Of a DNA stretch of 64,000 nt, positions 12,271 to 22,587 are shown piece after piece (position 1 is the first letter of the stretch; each line of letters opens with the position of its first letter). A program made the position numbers and the translations under genes. Origin of the DNA: Tribonema minus. Taxonomy: Eukaryota; Sar; Xanthophyceae; Tribonematales; Tribonemataceae. The DNA lies in assembly GCA_017506865.1 (NCBI GenBank), contig JAFCMP010000020.1, positions 124,001 through 188,000 of the forward strand, read 5' to 3'. Under the pieces are notes generated by a model. The model was not told the DNA's origin and made no database searches. It saw only the letters and a list, made by a program, of their open reading frames with translations.

Positions 12271-14378
12271 ATGGCAGCCAAGGTGAGTGAGACCGCATGC
12301 GTGCTGTTGCGAGAGCGTGTAGATGGAACGCTGCGATGAGGCATGCAATGAGCATGCGCGTGCAGCCCTCAGTCGTACGTCATCCGTTGCTCGCCGTGCA
12401 CCGCTGCAGAGGTTCGAAGGCAAGGTCGCCATTGTTACCGGGGCCTCGACAGGCATCGGGCTGGCAACGACAGCACAGCTTGTGCTCGAGGGAGCCAAGG
12501 TGGTGATGGTGTCGCGCAGCCAGGACAAGCTCGATGCTGCGGTGGCTGAGATAAAGGTCAGTCTCTGCTCTGACTGGGTTGGCAAATCACAGAGAACGGT
12601 TCCTTCTTGCGTTGTCATTGCGCCAGTTTCCAGTGAGAAGCATGGAGCCACCAGTAGCTCGCTCAAAACCCCACCATTTGTGTTTGACCATGACATAGTT
12701 CTCATTCATGGCTGCTGCAGGCCAAAGACGGTCAGGTGACAACCCTGGCAGCAGACGTCACCAAAGAGGCTACCAGCAAAGCCATGGTGGACCTGGCTAT
12801 GAACAAGTTCGGGCGCCTGGACGTTGCATTCTTCAACGCGGGCACCTTTGCAGGCGCGCCCCTTGCGCAGGCAAGACTAACCTCAACATCTTCATACCGC
12901 CAACGGTCGCCCTTGTCTCAGAGCTCAACGCAGCTAACGTCGAGGCTTGCTATCACCTCAATTTTCTCAATTGACTCAAGTGCATCAGTGATGCATCAAG
13001 TTGATGACGAGCGGCTGAGTCAACACTTCAACCACACAGCCTGTGTGCCAGACGCTTCTGCGCTTGCACAAGAAAGCACAGTAGCTTCCGGCAGACCTTG
13101 AGTCAGCTGTTCAGCAGTATGAGAAGGTGTAATTCACAACTCACTCATAAGCAAAGTAGCATAGACTTCAAGAGTGAATCTGACCGCGAGCGTTGCCCTT
13201 GCTGCCACGCAGATCACCAATGAAGTCGTCGACACGGTCCTTGCCACCAACTTCAAGAGCGCGGTGTTCGGCTTCAAGTACGCGCTGCCCGCCATTGAGA
13301 AGAGCGGCGGCCAGGGCAGCATCGTCGTCAACTCCAGCGTCGCCGGCAGCGTTGCGTCCGCGCATCCGCATGCCGCTGCCAATGGCGCGTACGCAGCGAG
13401 CAAGGCCGCCGTGGACATGCTCGTCAAGTACGCGGTGAGTCAGTGAGCAGAGTGAGTCAGAGTCACATGCTGCTGTGATACCAGTCTGTTGTTACCACCC
13501 TGTGTCAGGTCAGCTTGAGAATGGCACTACTGTGTCGTTGCTCGTGCACACCTCAGCAGCGGCTCTGGGCAAGACTGAAGGCCAGAAAACACACACACAA
13601 CGGCCACGGCCAACAACACCACGCATGTGCCATTCACTGCTGGAGCTGTAGAAGAACGCTACCGTCATAGCCACTGATGTCACAAATTGGACGCATGTAC
13701 CATGTTTCTTGCTCAAGCTGAAAGGCCACTAAGTAGCTGCCACATCTCCAAGTGACAATGTTGGACCTTCCGCAAGCATGCAGTTGGGTCATGAGCTGTT
13801 TTGTAGGGCTGGGCTGTAGATGTAGGGCTAACTTTGGTTGCTCGCTTGCACGCGCGCACTGGCATAGTGGCACCGCTTCCCGTCCATGCCCTCCGCTGGT
13901 ATGCTGCAGCTCGTGCAGCTCGACAGCCTGCTGCAGACCGCGTGCCCAGGCGTCCACATACTAATGCACAATAATATTATTGCAACTAAATAAGCTGCTG
14001 ATAGCCCTGCTGTAGGCCGCCTGGCCACGCGTCTACGCACTCATGCATCACAACATGTAGAAGTAATTGTCATCGAGTAAGCTAATGCATCGCTCCCTGC
14101 ACGGCGCCGCCTTCGCGCAGGCCGTGGAGGCAGCGCCGCACAACACGCGTGTCAACAGCATCGCGCCGGGCGTGGTCCGCACCCCCATCTTCCAGGTCTT
14201 CGCCCCCGGCATTCAGGACAGCGAGATCGACGAGCTGGCTAAGGGCGTACAGCTCATGCAGCGCGCGGCCTCTCCGGAGGAGGTGGCGCGCTTCACGTGC
14301 TTTCTGCTGTCGGGCGACGCCTCTTTCGTCACGGGCTCCGTGCACCTGGTCGACGGCGGCGCGTCGCTCGTCTTCTGA
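12271..14378 (+). CDS. Classical short-chain dehydrogenase/reductase
   Basis: Five exons: 12271-12282 (only MAAK), 12410-12556, 12721-12870, 13213-13434, 14121-14378; 262 aa, the normal size for a classical SDR; all introns are phase 0. It should be an NAD(P)(H)-dependent oxidoreductase with a Rossmann fold. Visible motifs: TGASTGIG (14-21) for the nucleotide, a DV pair (65-66), NAG (92-94), the structural Asn in ATNF (N116), Ser in VVNSSVAG (144/145), YAASK (Y163, K167), APGVVRTP after the active site, and VDGG near the C terminus. Intron 3 begins with GC (see separate entry). No targeting peptide is seen, so cytosolic is the default. The substrate cannot be told; the closest look is to glucose/3-oxoacyl-type SDRs. 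Confidence 0.95.
12871..12872 (+). other. GC donor of a GC-AG intron
   Basis: Exon 3 of the SDR ends at the conserved GAPLAQ and the next base pair is GC in the context CAG|GCAAGA, the usual context for GC-AG introns. The acceptor is at 13211-13212. No GT near this position gives a continuous SDR sequence in the right phase. Confidence 0.85.
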
Positions 14379-15317
14379 GCGCGCCGTTGTTGAGCGCTGG
14401 TGAGTGTGCCGCTGAGCGCTGCCACTGCACGCTGCTGCTGCTGCTGCTGCTGCTGCAGTGCAATGGAGGGTGGTGGTAGGGCCAGGCTGCTGGCTAACAG
14501 GCCACTTGAGCGATGCGTGGCATGGCAGAGCAACAGTGCTTAGATGGGCCCATTGCCACTGCCGCTGCAACCGCTGCTGCAGCCTGCGCATCCTGTCGTG
14601 TGAAGGGTGTGGGGGGCGCTGTAGGTACACGGTCCCCTACAGCAAAGTAAACGAACCTTTGCTTCCGAAATGCTCGCATGCGCTTGTGCTTGTCTGAGTT
14701 GCTTGCAACGATCTTGCGCGTCAATCAAGACGCAACATTGTGCGCAAGATGTGTACGTCTTTGTACTTCAAGTATTTATATTTGTGTACACACTTTTGTG
14801 GAGCAAAAACATGGCGACTGCTTAGTGCTACTTCGAAGTACTTTGAAACAATTTCGCCAGCAGCAAGGCAGCCACAGTCATACATGTTATGCATGCATAT
14901 AGGTGTGTGCAGCATCTTAGGCCTTTGTCAGCAGCGACATCTGCATACCATGTGTACCCACACGCGCTGGCGTACATCCGCCCCTTCACAACACCCACTC
15001 ATCACTGTGAAACAATCGACACGTCAGGTACCCAATTAATCACATGGAACACATCCTCAATGTGGACAATAATCCACAACAAAGGAGTAAAGAAAAAGAA
15101 TTATATTTAACAAGTCTCAGCTGCATCAGCGCTCAACCGGTATCGTCCATCGCCTCGTCAGCGCCGCCGCCGCCGCGCGACTGCTGCGACTACGCCCACT
15201 CACCACCGTAAAACCAACGACACGATCATGAAATAGAACACATGCAAACCTCAACAACAACCCACAACAAAAGAAAAATGATAACGTTGTATTGACAAGT
15301 CTCGGCCGCATCAGCGC
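14379..15317. other. Convergent intergenic region (3' ends of two genes)
   Basis: The SDR ends on the plus strand and the SET-domain gene ends on the minus strand, so both 3' untranslated regions lie here. A CTG run of eight units is at about 14430-14457. Nothing else coding was recognised. Confidence 0.6.
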
Positions 15318-15375
15318 TCAACCGGTATCGTCCATCTCCTCCTCTGCGCCACCACCGCCGTGCGACTGCTGAGAC
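15060..15375. repeat. Tandem duplication around the SET-gene stop codon
   Basis: A segment of roughly 130-180 bases that includes the minus-strand stop context (TCAACCGGTATCGTCC on the plus strand) and the following A-rich 3' sequence occurs at about 15060-15195 and again at about 15240-15372. The copy at 15318 terminates the rebuilt protein; the other is downstream in the 3' flank. The copies differ by scattered substitutions. Confidence 0.8.
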
Positions 15376-18300
15376 CTGGCGTAGCGCTGCGCCATCTCCT
15401 GAGCGCTGGTGGGCGTATTGCGCGCGAGATCGAGAATCGCGAGAGTAGGCGGCGTGTCCGCTCCCGACACCCACTTGCTCTCCTCGTATGCCGTTTCGTA
15501 TGCGCGCTTGGCGCCTGCAGGGACGGGGGCGGGGGGGACGGGGGACAGGGGGGGGGGAGGGGGGGGGGGGGAGCAATGACGTCAGAGACTGATGCGACCG
15601 GTGGACGAGGTACGAGCAGGAGTGGTGCAACTGCGCAGTGTCATGACATTGACAGACACGTGCTGTCTTCGTGCGCCATTTCGTACGCGCGCTTGGCGCC
15701 TGAAGCACGCCGACGGAGAGAGGGAGGAGCACTGATGTCAGAGACTGATGCGACCGGTAGAAACGGGCAGCAGTGAAGCAAATGCAATATGACAATATCG
15801 ACAGCCCACGCGCTGTCTTCGTGCACCATTTCGTACGTCCCTGAAAACTGGCGCACGTACTCCCGAGGCACAAGTCAGCCCTTTAACTTATTGGATACCC
15901 ACCCAAGGCGTTGAACTTGTCTAACATGCATACATATCATGTGGGTCTTGTAGTACTTGGATCCAAATACAGCTGGCGTACCAAGTCAACGTGCCATACC
16001 TTTCATTGGCACAAGGTGACTGGTTTCAGTTCCTCAAAGGAAAACCAAGCTTTTCTGTCTGCCTGCACACAACTTGCTTGTTGGGTTGCAAGTCAATCGC
16101 TGGCATCTGTCAGCTCGTATTTGGCCCGTTGTGTACTTCGATGCTTGAACCTTTTGTAGTCCTGTTCAGCAACATAGTGCCTGTTCCGCAGTCGCTCGGC
16201 ATCAGCTGCAGCCCAGACGCATAACGATGTACTGGTACCGTCCTCTTCTTCTGCTGTTGAGGCGGCAAAATTCCATCTCGAAGGCAAAACATACAACAAA
16301 TAGGTTTGGTATATTTGCGTTACAATGACCACAAATTCCAATAATCGTGCACGCGCATGCATACATACCTTCGATGTTGCCCGCGACGACGCGCGTCTGC
16401 GCGAGCATGTCCCAGTACACGACGCGCTCGTGGTGCCGCCGCGGCAGCACTGCGTCCACGCACGCGAGCACGCGCAGCAGCGCCGCCTCCGCCGCGCCGC
16501 CGCGGCACGCGTCGGCATCCCCCGCAAACGCGCGTGCCGCGCCCTCGTAGCACCAGAACGCGAGGCTGTGGTGCGGGCGGACGAGCGGCGCGCGCGCGAG
16601 CGCCGCCTCCACAACTTCAACTGGAACTACAACATCGCCATCCTCCGTTTCTTCTTCTATGCCGATGCCATCTGATTGGGCGGCCATGGCAGCGCCCAGC
16701 GCCGCCTGGAGCTCCGCTTCGGCGCGCTCGAGCGTGGCGGTTTCAGCCGGTGAGCACGCGTGCGCGCAGGCGGCGCACTGCCACGGGGAGCGCTGCTGTG
16801 CGGCGGCGTCGCGCGACGGCGGCGGCGGGGGGTGGACGCGGCCGGCGTCGCCGCACGCGGGGCACCTGCGCGCGCGCGCAATTGTGTACAATAGGAAAGG
16901 GTTTGACTAGTGTGTCCGCATGCTTTTCGGTCTTTTTTTTTTTGAGGCGCGAGGAGTCTTTGGCTGGGCGGGGGGGCGCAGCCGGCGTCGCCGCACGCGG
17001 GGCACCTGCGCGCCGGGACGACGTGTTTTACTAGTGCACACACACATGTAATTCTTCTCGCCGTTGCAGTGCGCGTTGCTTGGCATTGCATGTGCCACAC
17101 GCGGGGCACCTGCGCGCGCGCGCCGCGCGACGGGACGGACGAGGTGTGCGAGTAGCGCACATCCACACTTAGTTTTCTCGCCGTTGAAGCGCAGGTTGTT
17201 GACGTGCTAGTTGTGTAGTGCATACTCTTCGCGAGCAGGGGCTCGTGCGCTGCGGCGGCGGGTGGACGCGGCCCGCGTTGGCGCACTTGGGGCACCCAAT
17301 GTGCGTGCGCATGTTGTTAGAAAGAGGTGTATCGGTGCAACAACCGGAAGAGGTGTTTGACGAGTGCGCGCGAACACATTTCGGTCCTTACCTTGAAGCG
17401 CCAGTGGTTTTAGCAGAGCGCGTGGCGCATGCAACCTGGGGCTCGTGCGCGGTGGCGGCGTCTGAGAGCGGGCGGCGGGCCGCATGCGGGGCCCCGGGTC
17501 GCGCAGGATGGAGGTGTGCAGTGGACGCGGGAACTTGCAGTTGCCGCGCCAGTTTGTCTGTACTGCGCAAGCCAACCTCAAACGGCGGCTCTCTTGAAGC
17601 AGACCTTGGGGCGGTGGTGGTGCAGAACATGCAGTACTTCACTTGAAGTACTTCCCGTGAGAAAAAGCATTCATCTCTGAGCAGTAGCAGCAGCACATGC
17701 CTACATGCCGTCGGCGTACTCTGTCCGCACTGCACACCACAAGCCCTGACAACATCAGGTGTGACGCACCTGAAGCACCGTGCCTACAGAAGGCAGCGCC
17801 GCGCCCGTGCGTCGCACTACATAGCGCTGAAAAGCCTAATCCTAACTCTAACCCTAACCCTAACCCTAACCCTAACCCTAAGCGCAGCATGCATCACTGG
17901 CGACTGATGGCGCGGGCGCAGGCTGTGTGCTGCCGGCGCACTTCGCGCGTCACGCAAGCCCCCGGACTTCAAGTGTGACGCACCTGAAGCACCGCGCCTG
18001 CATCAGGCAGCAACGTGCGTGCGCGCGCGTTGCAATGGCAGTGAAATGCGCAGCATGCATGACGACTGATGGCACAAGCGCAGGCTGCGTGCTGGCGCAT
18101 CACGCAAGCTCGTACTTCAAGTGTGACCCCAGACTTCAAGTGTGACGCACCTGAAGCACCGCGCGATGTCGGGCAGCGCAGTGCACGCCTGGCACTCGCA
18201 GTGGAACTCGTACGTCGCCCAGAGGTCCTCTTGCCGTGACGCCGTCGGCATGTAGAAGTTGTTGCCTGGCCGTGAAGGACACGCACGCGGCGGAGGTAAA

Positions 18301-21300
18301 CTTCAAGTGATTTGGACTTCGGGTGCCATAAACTTGTTGCCTGCCATGAGAGACGTGCACCGGTGAGGGTGTGCTGCGCCGTGCGCGTCGCGCACGCTCG
18401 TGATGCAAGGTGAAGTTGGAGGCACTCGCACTCTGCGTCAGCAAAGCTGCGCTTGGAGGAACACGCATGTACTGCACGTTCACCGTAGTCGATGCTCAGG
18501 GGCTCAGCTGCTGGCGTGTACATCATGTGCACGCGTGCGTGGCAAGTTCTGATGCGCATGATTTAAGTTGAAGTTGCGGGCTTGTGCTGGCGCGCGCGTC
18601 ACGCACCCGTGCCATTCACATTGAAGTTGCCGTGAATTAGCAAAGTTACAGTTGAAGCCACGTGCGCAGCGCACACGGCAGTGCTCACCGCTCAGGTGCT
18701 CGCCGGCGCGCACGTGGGCCAAGTTAAAGTTCATTCTTCGCACGGAAGTTCCTTTTACATCCCCGCGGTGCAACCCAAGTTAAAGTTGCGGACACTGGTT
18801 CTTTCTCTGCGTATGTTTTGGTGTTGAAACAGCGCTACCATAGTCTATGCTCAGGTGCTTGCCGGCGCGCACGTCACGCACGCACAGGAGCCACTTTGAT
18901 GTGAATGACTACAATTTCAGAATTGGGGCATTCGAGATCGGAGACACTGAATTTGAAGTTGGAGACAAGTGCAGCGCTCACCGTAGTCGATGCTGAGGTG
19001 CTCGCCGGCGCGCACGTCGCGCACGCACGTGAGCCACAGCGCGTCGGCGTGCGTGGTGAAGGAGCAGTTGGGCGCGCAGTCGTGCTCCATCGTGCAGGCC
19101 AGCAGGAAGAGGCCGCTGCCCTCGACCTCCGCCAGCTCGTGCGAGTTGGTGTTGAGCGCTGCCAGGACGCGCGCCGCCGCCACTGCCGACAGCGGTAGGT
19201 ATTGAGAATGTGAGCAGCGCAAAAACAAAAAAAGAACAACACACCCGCAGCAGAAGAAAAGACGCTTCAGCCCGTGCGAGTACCAGCAGCTGCACGAGAA
19301 TAAATGCATGGAGCAAGCAGCGCAATAAGAACGGTGCATAGTAGTGAAAGCTCGCGTGGCAGGGAGACGCAGTCTGTCTCGAAGAAGTACACTATTAGAG
19401 ACTCAGGTGACTGAGCATCGCCGCTGCACAGCATTCACAGGTACACGAGTGCGCGGTCTGACCTAACTCCAACCCTAAACCGACCCTTAGTCTAACCCTG
19501 GCTCTAACCTGCCGCCGGCATGTGTCGCGGCAAGTCACAATAATCTATAATTAAAGCGCACTAGTATCAATCATACATCACTTTCAAAGAGACTCACGTG
19601 ACTGAGCGTTGCCGCTGAACAGCCTCGGCGGGAACAGGCGGTTCGCGCGCGCGGCCGCCATTGCCGCTTCGCAGCGCCGCAGATCGAAATACTCTCCGAC
19701 AAAACCACACTTTTAGCGATAATACATCAGTAACAAAACACTCACGTGACTGAGCGTTGCCGCTGAAGAGCGTCGGCGGGAACACGCGGTTCGCGCGCGC
19801 CGCCGCCACCGCCGCCTCGCAGCGGCGCAGGTTGGCGCACGTGAGGTGCCGCAGTGGCGCGAGCACGGCCGCGCCGCCGCCGCGCAGCAGCAGCAGGCAG
19901 CGCGCGAAGCAGCGCGCGCGGTCGAGCGTGGTGAAGCCGGGGATGTCCGCGGCGTCGTCGCAGGCCTCGTCGAGGGCGCCTGGCGGCGGCGGCGCGGAAG
20001 TACGCAGTGTCACTTGTTGAAGTTGAGATGGTTCAAAAGGAGGGGTAAAAGGAGGTGGTTTGTTCCTGGACGTCAACTGTTGAGGTTGATGTGGTGGAAG
20101 GGGGCGTTGTGTGTGCCCATGAGATATGTGCGTGCAAGCGTTCAGCAGGCCTCGTCGAGGGCGCCTGGCAGCGGCGGCACGGAAGTACGCAGCGCCGTTT
20201 GTTGAAGTTGACAGTGAATGGGGGGGAGGTGATGTCTCTTGCACATGAAACATCTGCACGCATGCATTTCAGCAGCGTCACTTGCTGAAGTTGAAGTGGT
20301 CGAAGGAGGTGTGGTGTGTTCTTACGATACATGTGCATGCATACTATCAAGTGTATTCAGCGGGGTTCGTCCAGCGCGCCTATGAAATCACTGGAGCAGC
20401 TGATCGCTGCAGCAGCAGGCTTCGTGCAGCGTACATGACGGCAGCACATGGTGACAAAAGCGCACGAGAGCATCACTCATTGAAGTTGAGGGTTGTTGTA
20501 GAATTGGTGTGTTCATGGCGCACTGTAGGTATGCGTGTGATTTCAGCAGGCTTCGTCGAGCATGCCTCGCAGCGGCACGCGACGCCACATGCGCTTGGTG
20601 CCTGTGTGTACGAGAAGTGTAACGACTCAGAAAGTCTGAGTAGCAAGTCTGAGTCGATGCGGAGGATGTCATTCGCGTTGATCTGCACGCGCCACGCAAG
20701 AAGGGGGGGGGGGTCTACGGACTCCGACGGAACGAGCGCGTGACGCCAGGAGCAGAGAGCGTCCCCCACCGCATCAGTAGTCACAGTACGAGATTCGAGT
20801 TCATTGAACGCGACTCGCCAACTCGTTGCTGAGGGGTAGGTTTTAAATTAGCCTAACCCTAACCCCTAATCCTAACCCCAACCCTAACCCTACCCCTCGC
20901 TGGTTTGGCATGCGGCTGAATCGTGCCAGCTGTGCGCCACACAGCTTCTGAGCTGCACGTACGTCAAGTTGAAGTACACCACACATACTTCTACATTGAA
21001 GTTTGTACTTAGAGTTGAAGTCCATGTACCCTCCTGATCATCTGATGACTGAAGAACGGAAACCCTGTTGTCACCTCTGATCTGCAGCTGCAAGGACTGT
21101 CGGATGCGTGGAAAGAGGTACCTCAAAGCACACCCCTTGCATACTTCCAGTAGCGACTTGCCGATGTCCTCGGGCGTGCAGCCGAGCGCTGCCATCTGTG
21201 CGAGACACGTGAGCGGCATCTGACCCTAACCCTAACCCTATGCCAACCCTAGCTATGTACCCTCGACTACAGTACTGCCGAGGGTGACTTGCCTATTCTC

Positions 21301-22587
21301 TCAGGCGTCAGCCGAGCGCCGCCATCTGCGCGAGACACGCGGGCGGCGTCGCCTCGTGCACGTGATTGAGTACTTCCAGTGGTGACTTGCCTATTTCCTC
21401 TGGCGTGCAGCCGAGCGCTGCCATCTGCGCGAGACACGCGGGCGGCGTCGCCTCGTGCACGTGATTGAGTACTTCCGGTGGTGACTTGCCTATTTCCTCT
21501 GGCGTGCAGCTGAGCGCTGCCATCTGCGCGAGACACGCGGGCGGCGTCTCCTCGTACACATGATTGACTACTTCCGGTGGTGACTTGCCTATTTCCTCTG
21601 GCGTACAGCCGAGCGCTGCCATCTGCGCGAGACACGCGGGCGGCGTCTCCTCGTACGCGTGCGGCTGCGCGCACAGCATGCAGCGCTCAGGGTCCTCGCT
21701 CGCGTACACGAAGGCGCGCTCCGTGAAGATGACGCTCCCCGCAGGGAAGTCGCGCTGAGCGATGCACACCTGGGAGGGGGTAGGTAAGGGTATACGCTAG
21801 CACATGAGCACAGAGCCACGCGCTGCAAAGTGCACATGGCAGTGTCCGACGAGGCGGGCAGAACAGCGCAGTGGTGCGAATCGGGCGACTGCGCATGAGA
21901 GCATGCGGCCACTGCATATCGTCTCGCGTCAATTGCGAGTAAGGCAAGTCTTGTGCCAGCACTTGAAGGGGTGCTGGCAGCCGAATGTTGCTGACTGGAG
22001 TTTGCCCTCACAAGAGGTCGCGCATCGCGACGCTGCACTGACGGCAGTCGCAAATTCATCACGACATTCATGTGGCGAGTTCAGTCATGAGAGCACCAGC
22101 ACACAATGATCGTCATGCCATGTTCAGTGACTCACTGAATTGTCAGGCAGGCCGTCCGTCGTAGACCTGATGCCGTTCCTGCACCCTGCTGCCGTTTCAC
22201 ATCTTGTCCTAGAGGAGCTGTGACAAATTTTCATGCTGCCTGATGCTACAGTAGATATCTCATGCACACTCCAACATGCACGTTTCGAGAGTGCCATGTT
22301 GAGGGCATGGTGGCAAGCTGATTCGACTTTGTATGCTGATTTTTATGACACTCGAAGCAGAATCAAAAATCTTGTGTGCCGTTTTCAAGTAAAGTGGTGT
22401 ATATGCTAACCCTGCCCTTGTCGCTCGTCCGCTGTATCGCAAAGCCATAGGATACGGCGAGATCGCTCAGCGCCTTCAGTGCCAGTGTTTCGGCCTCCGC
22501 CGCTGCTGCAGCAGCCGCTGCTGAAGTCACAGCCGGTTGAGCTCCTCCACCACCAGAGCCTTTCCCCTTCTTCTTCGCCTTGCCCAT
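15318..22587 (-). CDS. SMYD-like SET-domain protein (putative lysine methyltransferase)
   Basis: Seven exons on the minus strand: 22587-22411, 21769-21607, 19979-19746, 19182-18982, 18265-18151, 16865-16369, 15514-15318; 527 aa; intron phases 0,1,1,1,2,1. After a Lys/Gly/Ala-rich start, the SET fold begins at DKGRVCIAQRDFPAGSVIF (about 56-74). It continues at SGLFLLACTMEHDCAPNC (214-231, matching the NHSCxPN signature) and GEHLSIDYG (251-259). A post-SET cysteine cluster follows: CECQAC (281-286), C295, CPAC (298-301) and a further CAAC in the same exon. A C-terminal helical TPR-like part ends at residue 527. Members methylate protein lysines with S-adenosylmethionine. The MYND zinc finger normally inserted in SMYD proteins is not visible; only CMLC (about 91-94) is there. 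Exon 2's 3' end is the least certain junction. The start is the first ATG in frame. Confidence 0.88.
15640..15860 (-). repeat. Two echoes of the SET gene's last-exon start
   Basis: Read on the minus strand, the start of the terminal exon (GAKRAYETAYEES, used acceptor at 15515-15517) is preceded by two partial copies, at about 15660-15705 (GAKRAYEMAHEDS) and about 15790-15840 (TYEMVHEDS). Each lies upstream in the last intron and each soon diverges. The used copy is the one nearest the rest of the exon. Confidence 0.85.
16960..17520 (-). repeat. Echoes of the exon 6 start in the SET gene
   Basis: The acceptor and first codons of exon 6 (RCPACGDAGRVHPPP, exon start 16865) recur upstream in intron 5 at about 16980-17010, 17095-17125, 17250-17300 and, weakly, 17465-17510. 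The spacing is about 110-200 bases. The copies keep the GC-rich acceptor context and the CPxCxxxG coding sense but are interrupted. Confidence 0.8.
17735..18165 (-). repeat. Echoes of the exon 5 end in the SET gene
   Basis: The donor end of exon 5 (ARCF plus R, donor GTGCGTCACAC, used at 18150) is repeated downstream in the intron at about 18120-18140, 17960-17995 and 17750-17790. Each copy retains the GTGCGTCAC-type donor. The 17837-17882 telomere-like run lies inside this series. Confidence 0.75.
17835..17883. repeat. Interstitial telomere-like CCCTAA array
   Basis: About eight CCCTAA-type units (some degenerate: CCTAAT, ACTCTA) lie inside intron 5 of the SET gene. In the sense of the transcript this is TTAGGG. 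It is the most regular of several such runs in the window. Confidence 0.9.
18480..18895 (-). repeat. Echoes of the SET-core exon end and donor
   Basis: The end of exon 4 (RAGEHLSIDYG with donor GTGAGC, used at 18981) recurs in the downstream intron at about 18838-18890, 18684-18720 and 18480-18540. The copies retain the ATAGACTATG-like edge or its variants and are separated by 130-200 bases. They sit among TTGAAG/AAGTTAAAGTT-type filler. Confidence 0.8.
19595..19690 (-). repeat. Echo of the exon 3 end in the SET gene
   Basis: This is a copy of the 3' part of exon 3 (reading AANRLFPPRLFSGNAQS) with its CAC|GTGAG donor. It lies about 140 bases downstream of the used donor (19745) in the same intron. 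Confidence 0.85.
20140..20580 (-). repeat. Echoes of the exon 3 start in the SET gene
   Basis: Upstream of the used acceptor (19980-19981, exon begins GALDEAC) three further copies of the acceptor plus GALDEA-like coding lie at about 20145-20180, 20355-20380 and 20540-20570, spaced 175-210 bases. The nearest copy is the best preserved. Confidence 0.8.
20845..20900. repeat. Interstitial telomere-like run
   Basis: A degenerate CCTAACCCTAA array in intron 2 of the SET gene; a shorter relative lies at 21222-21254. Confidence 0.85.
21322..21700 (-). repeat. 99-bp tandem array at the exon 2/intron 2 junction of the SET gene
   Basis: The block CCATCTGCGC recurs at 21322, 21421, 21520 and 21619, exactly 99 bases apart; a diverged fifth copy is at 21192. 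Because 99 is 33 codons the repeats stay open in one frame (unit reading ETPPACLAQMAALGC). Only the exon-proximal copy has GGCT|GTACGC; the others read GCACGC and so lack that donor GT. The most downstream copy has lost one base and hits a stop. I treat copies two to five as intronic, but an in-frame protein repeat is the alternative. Confidence 0.85.

Noticed and set aside
21308..21769. Counting the 33-residue repeat units as part of the SET protein
   Set aside because: Only the splice in the first unit gives the phase needed by exon 3, and similar echoes lie at many other junctions. It is kept as an alternative rather than the main model.
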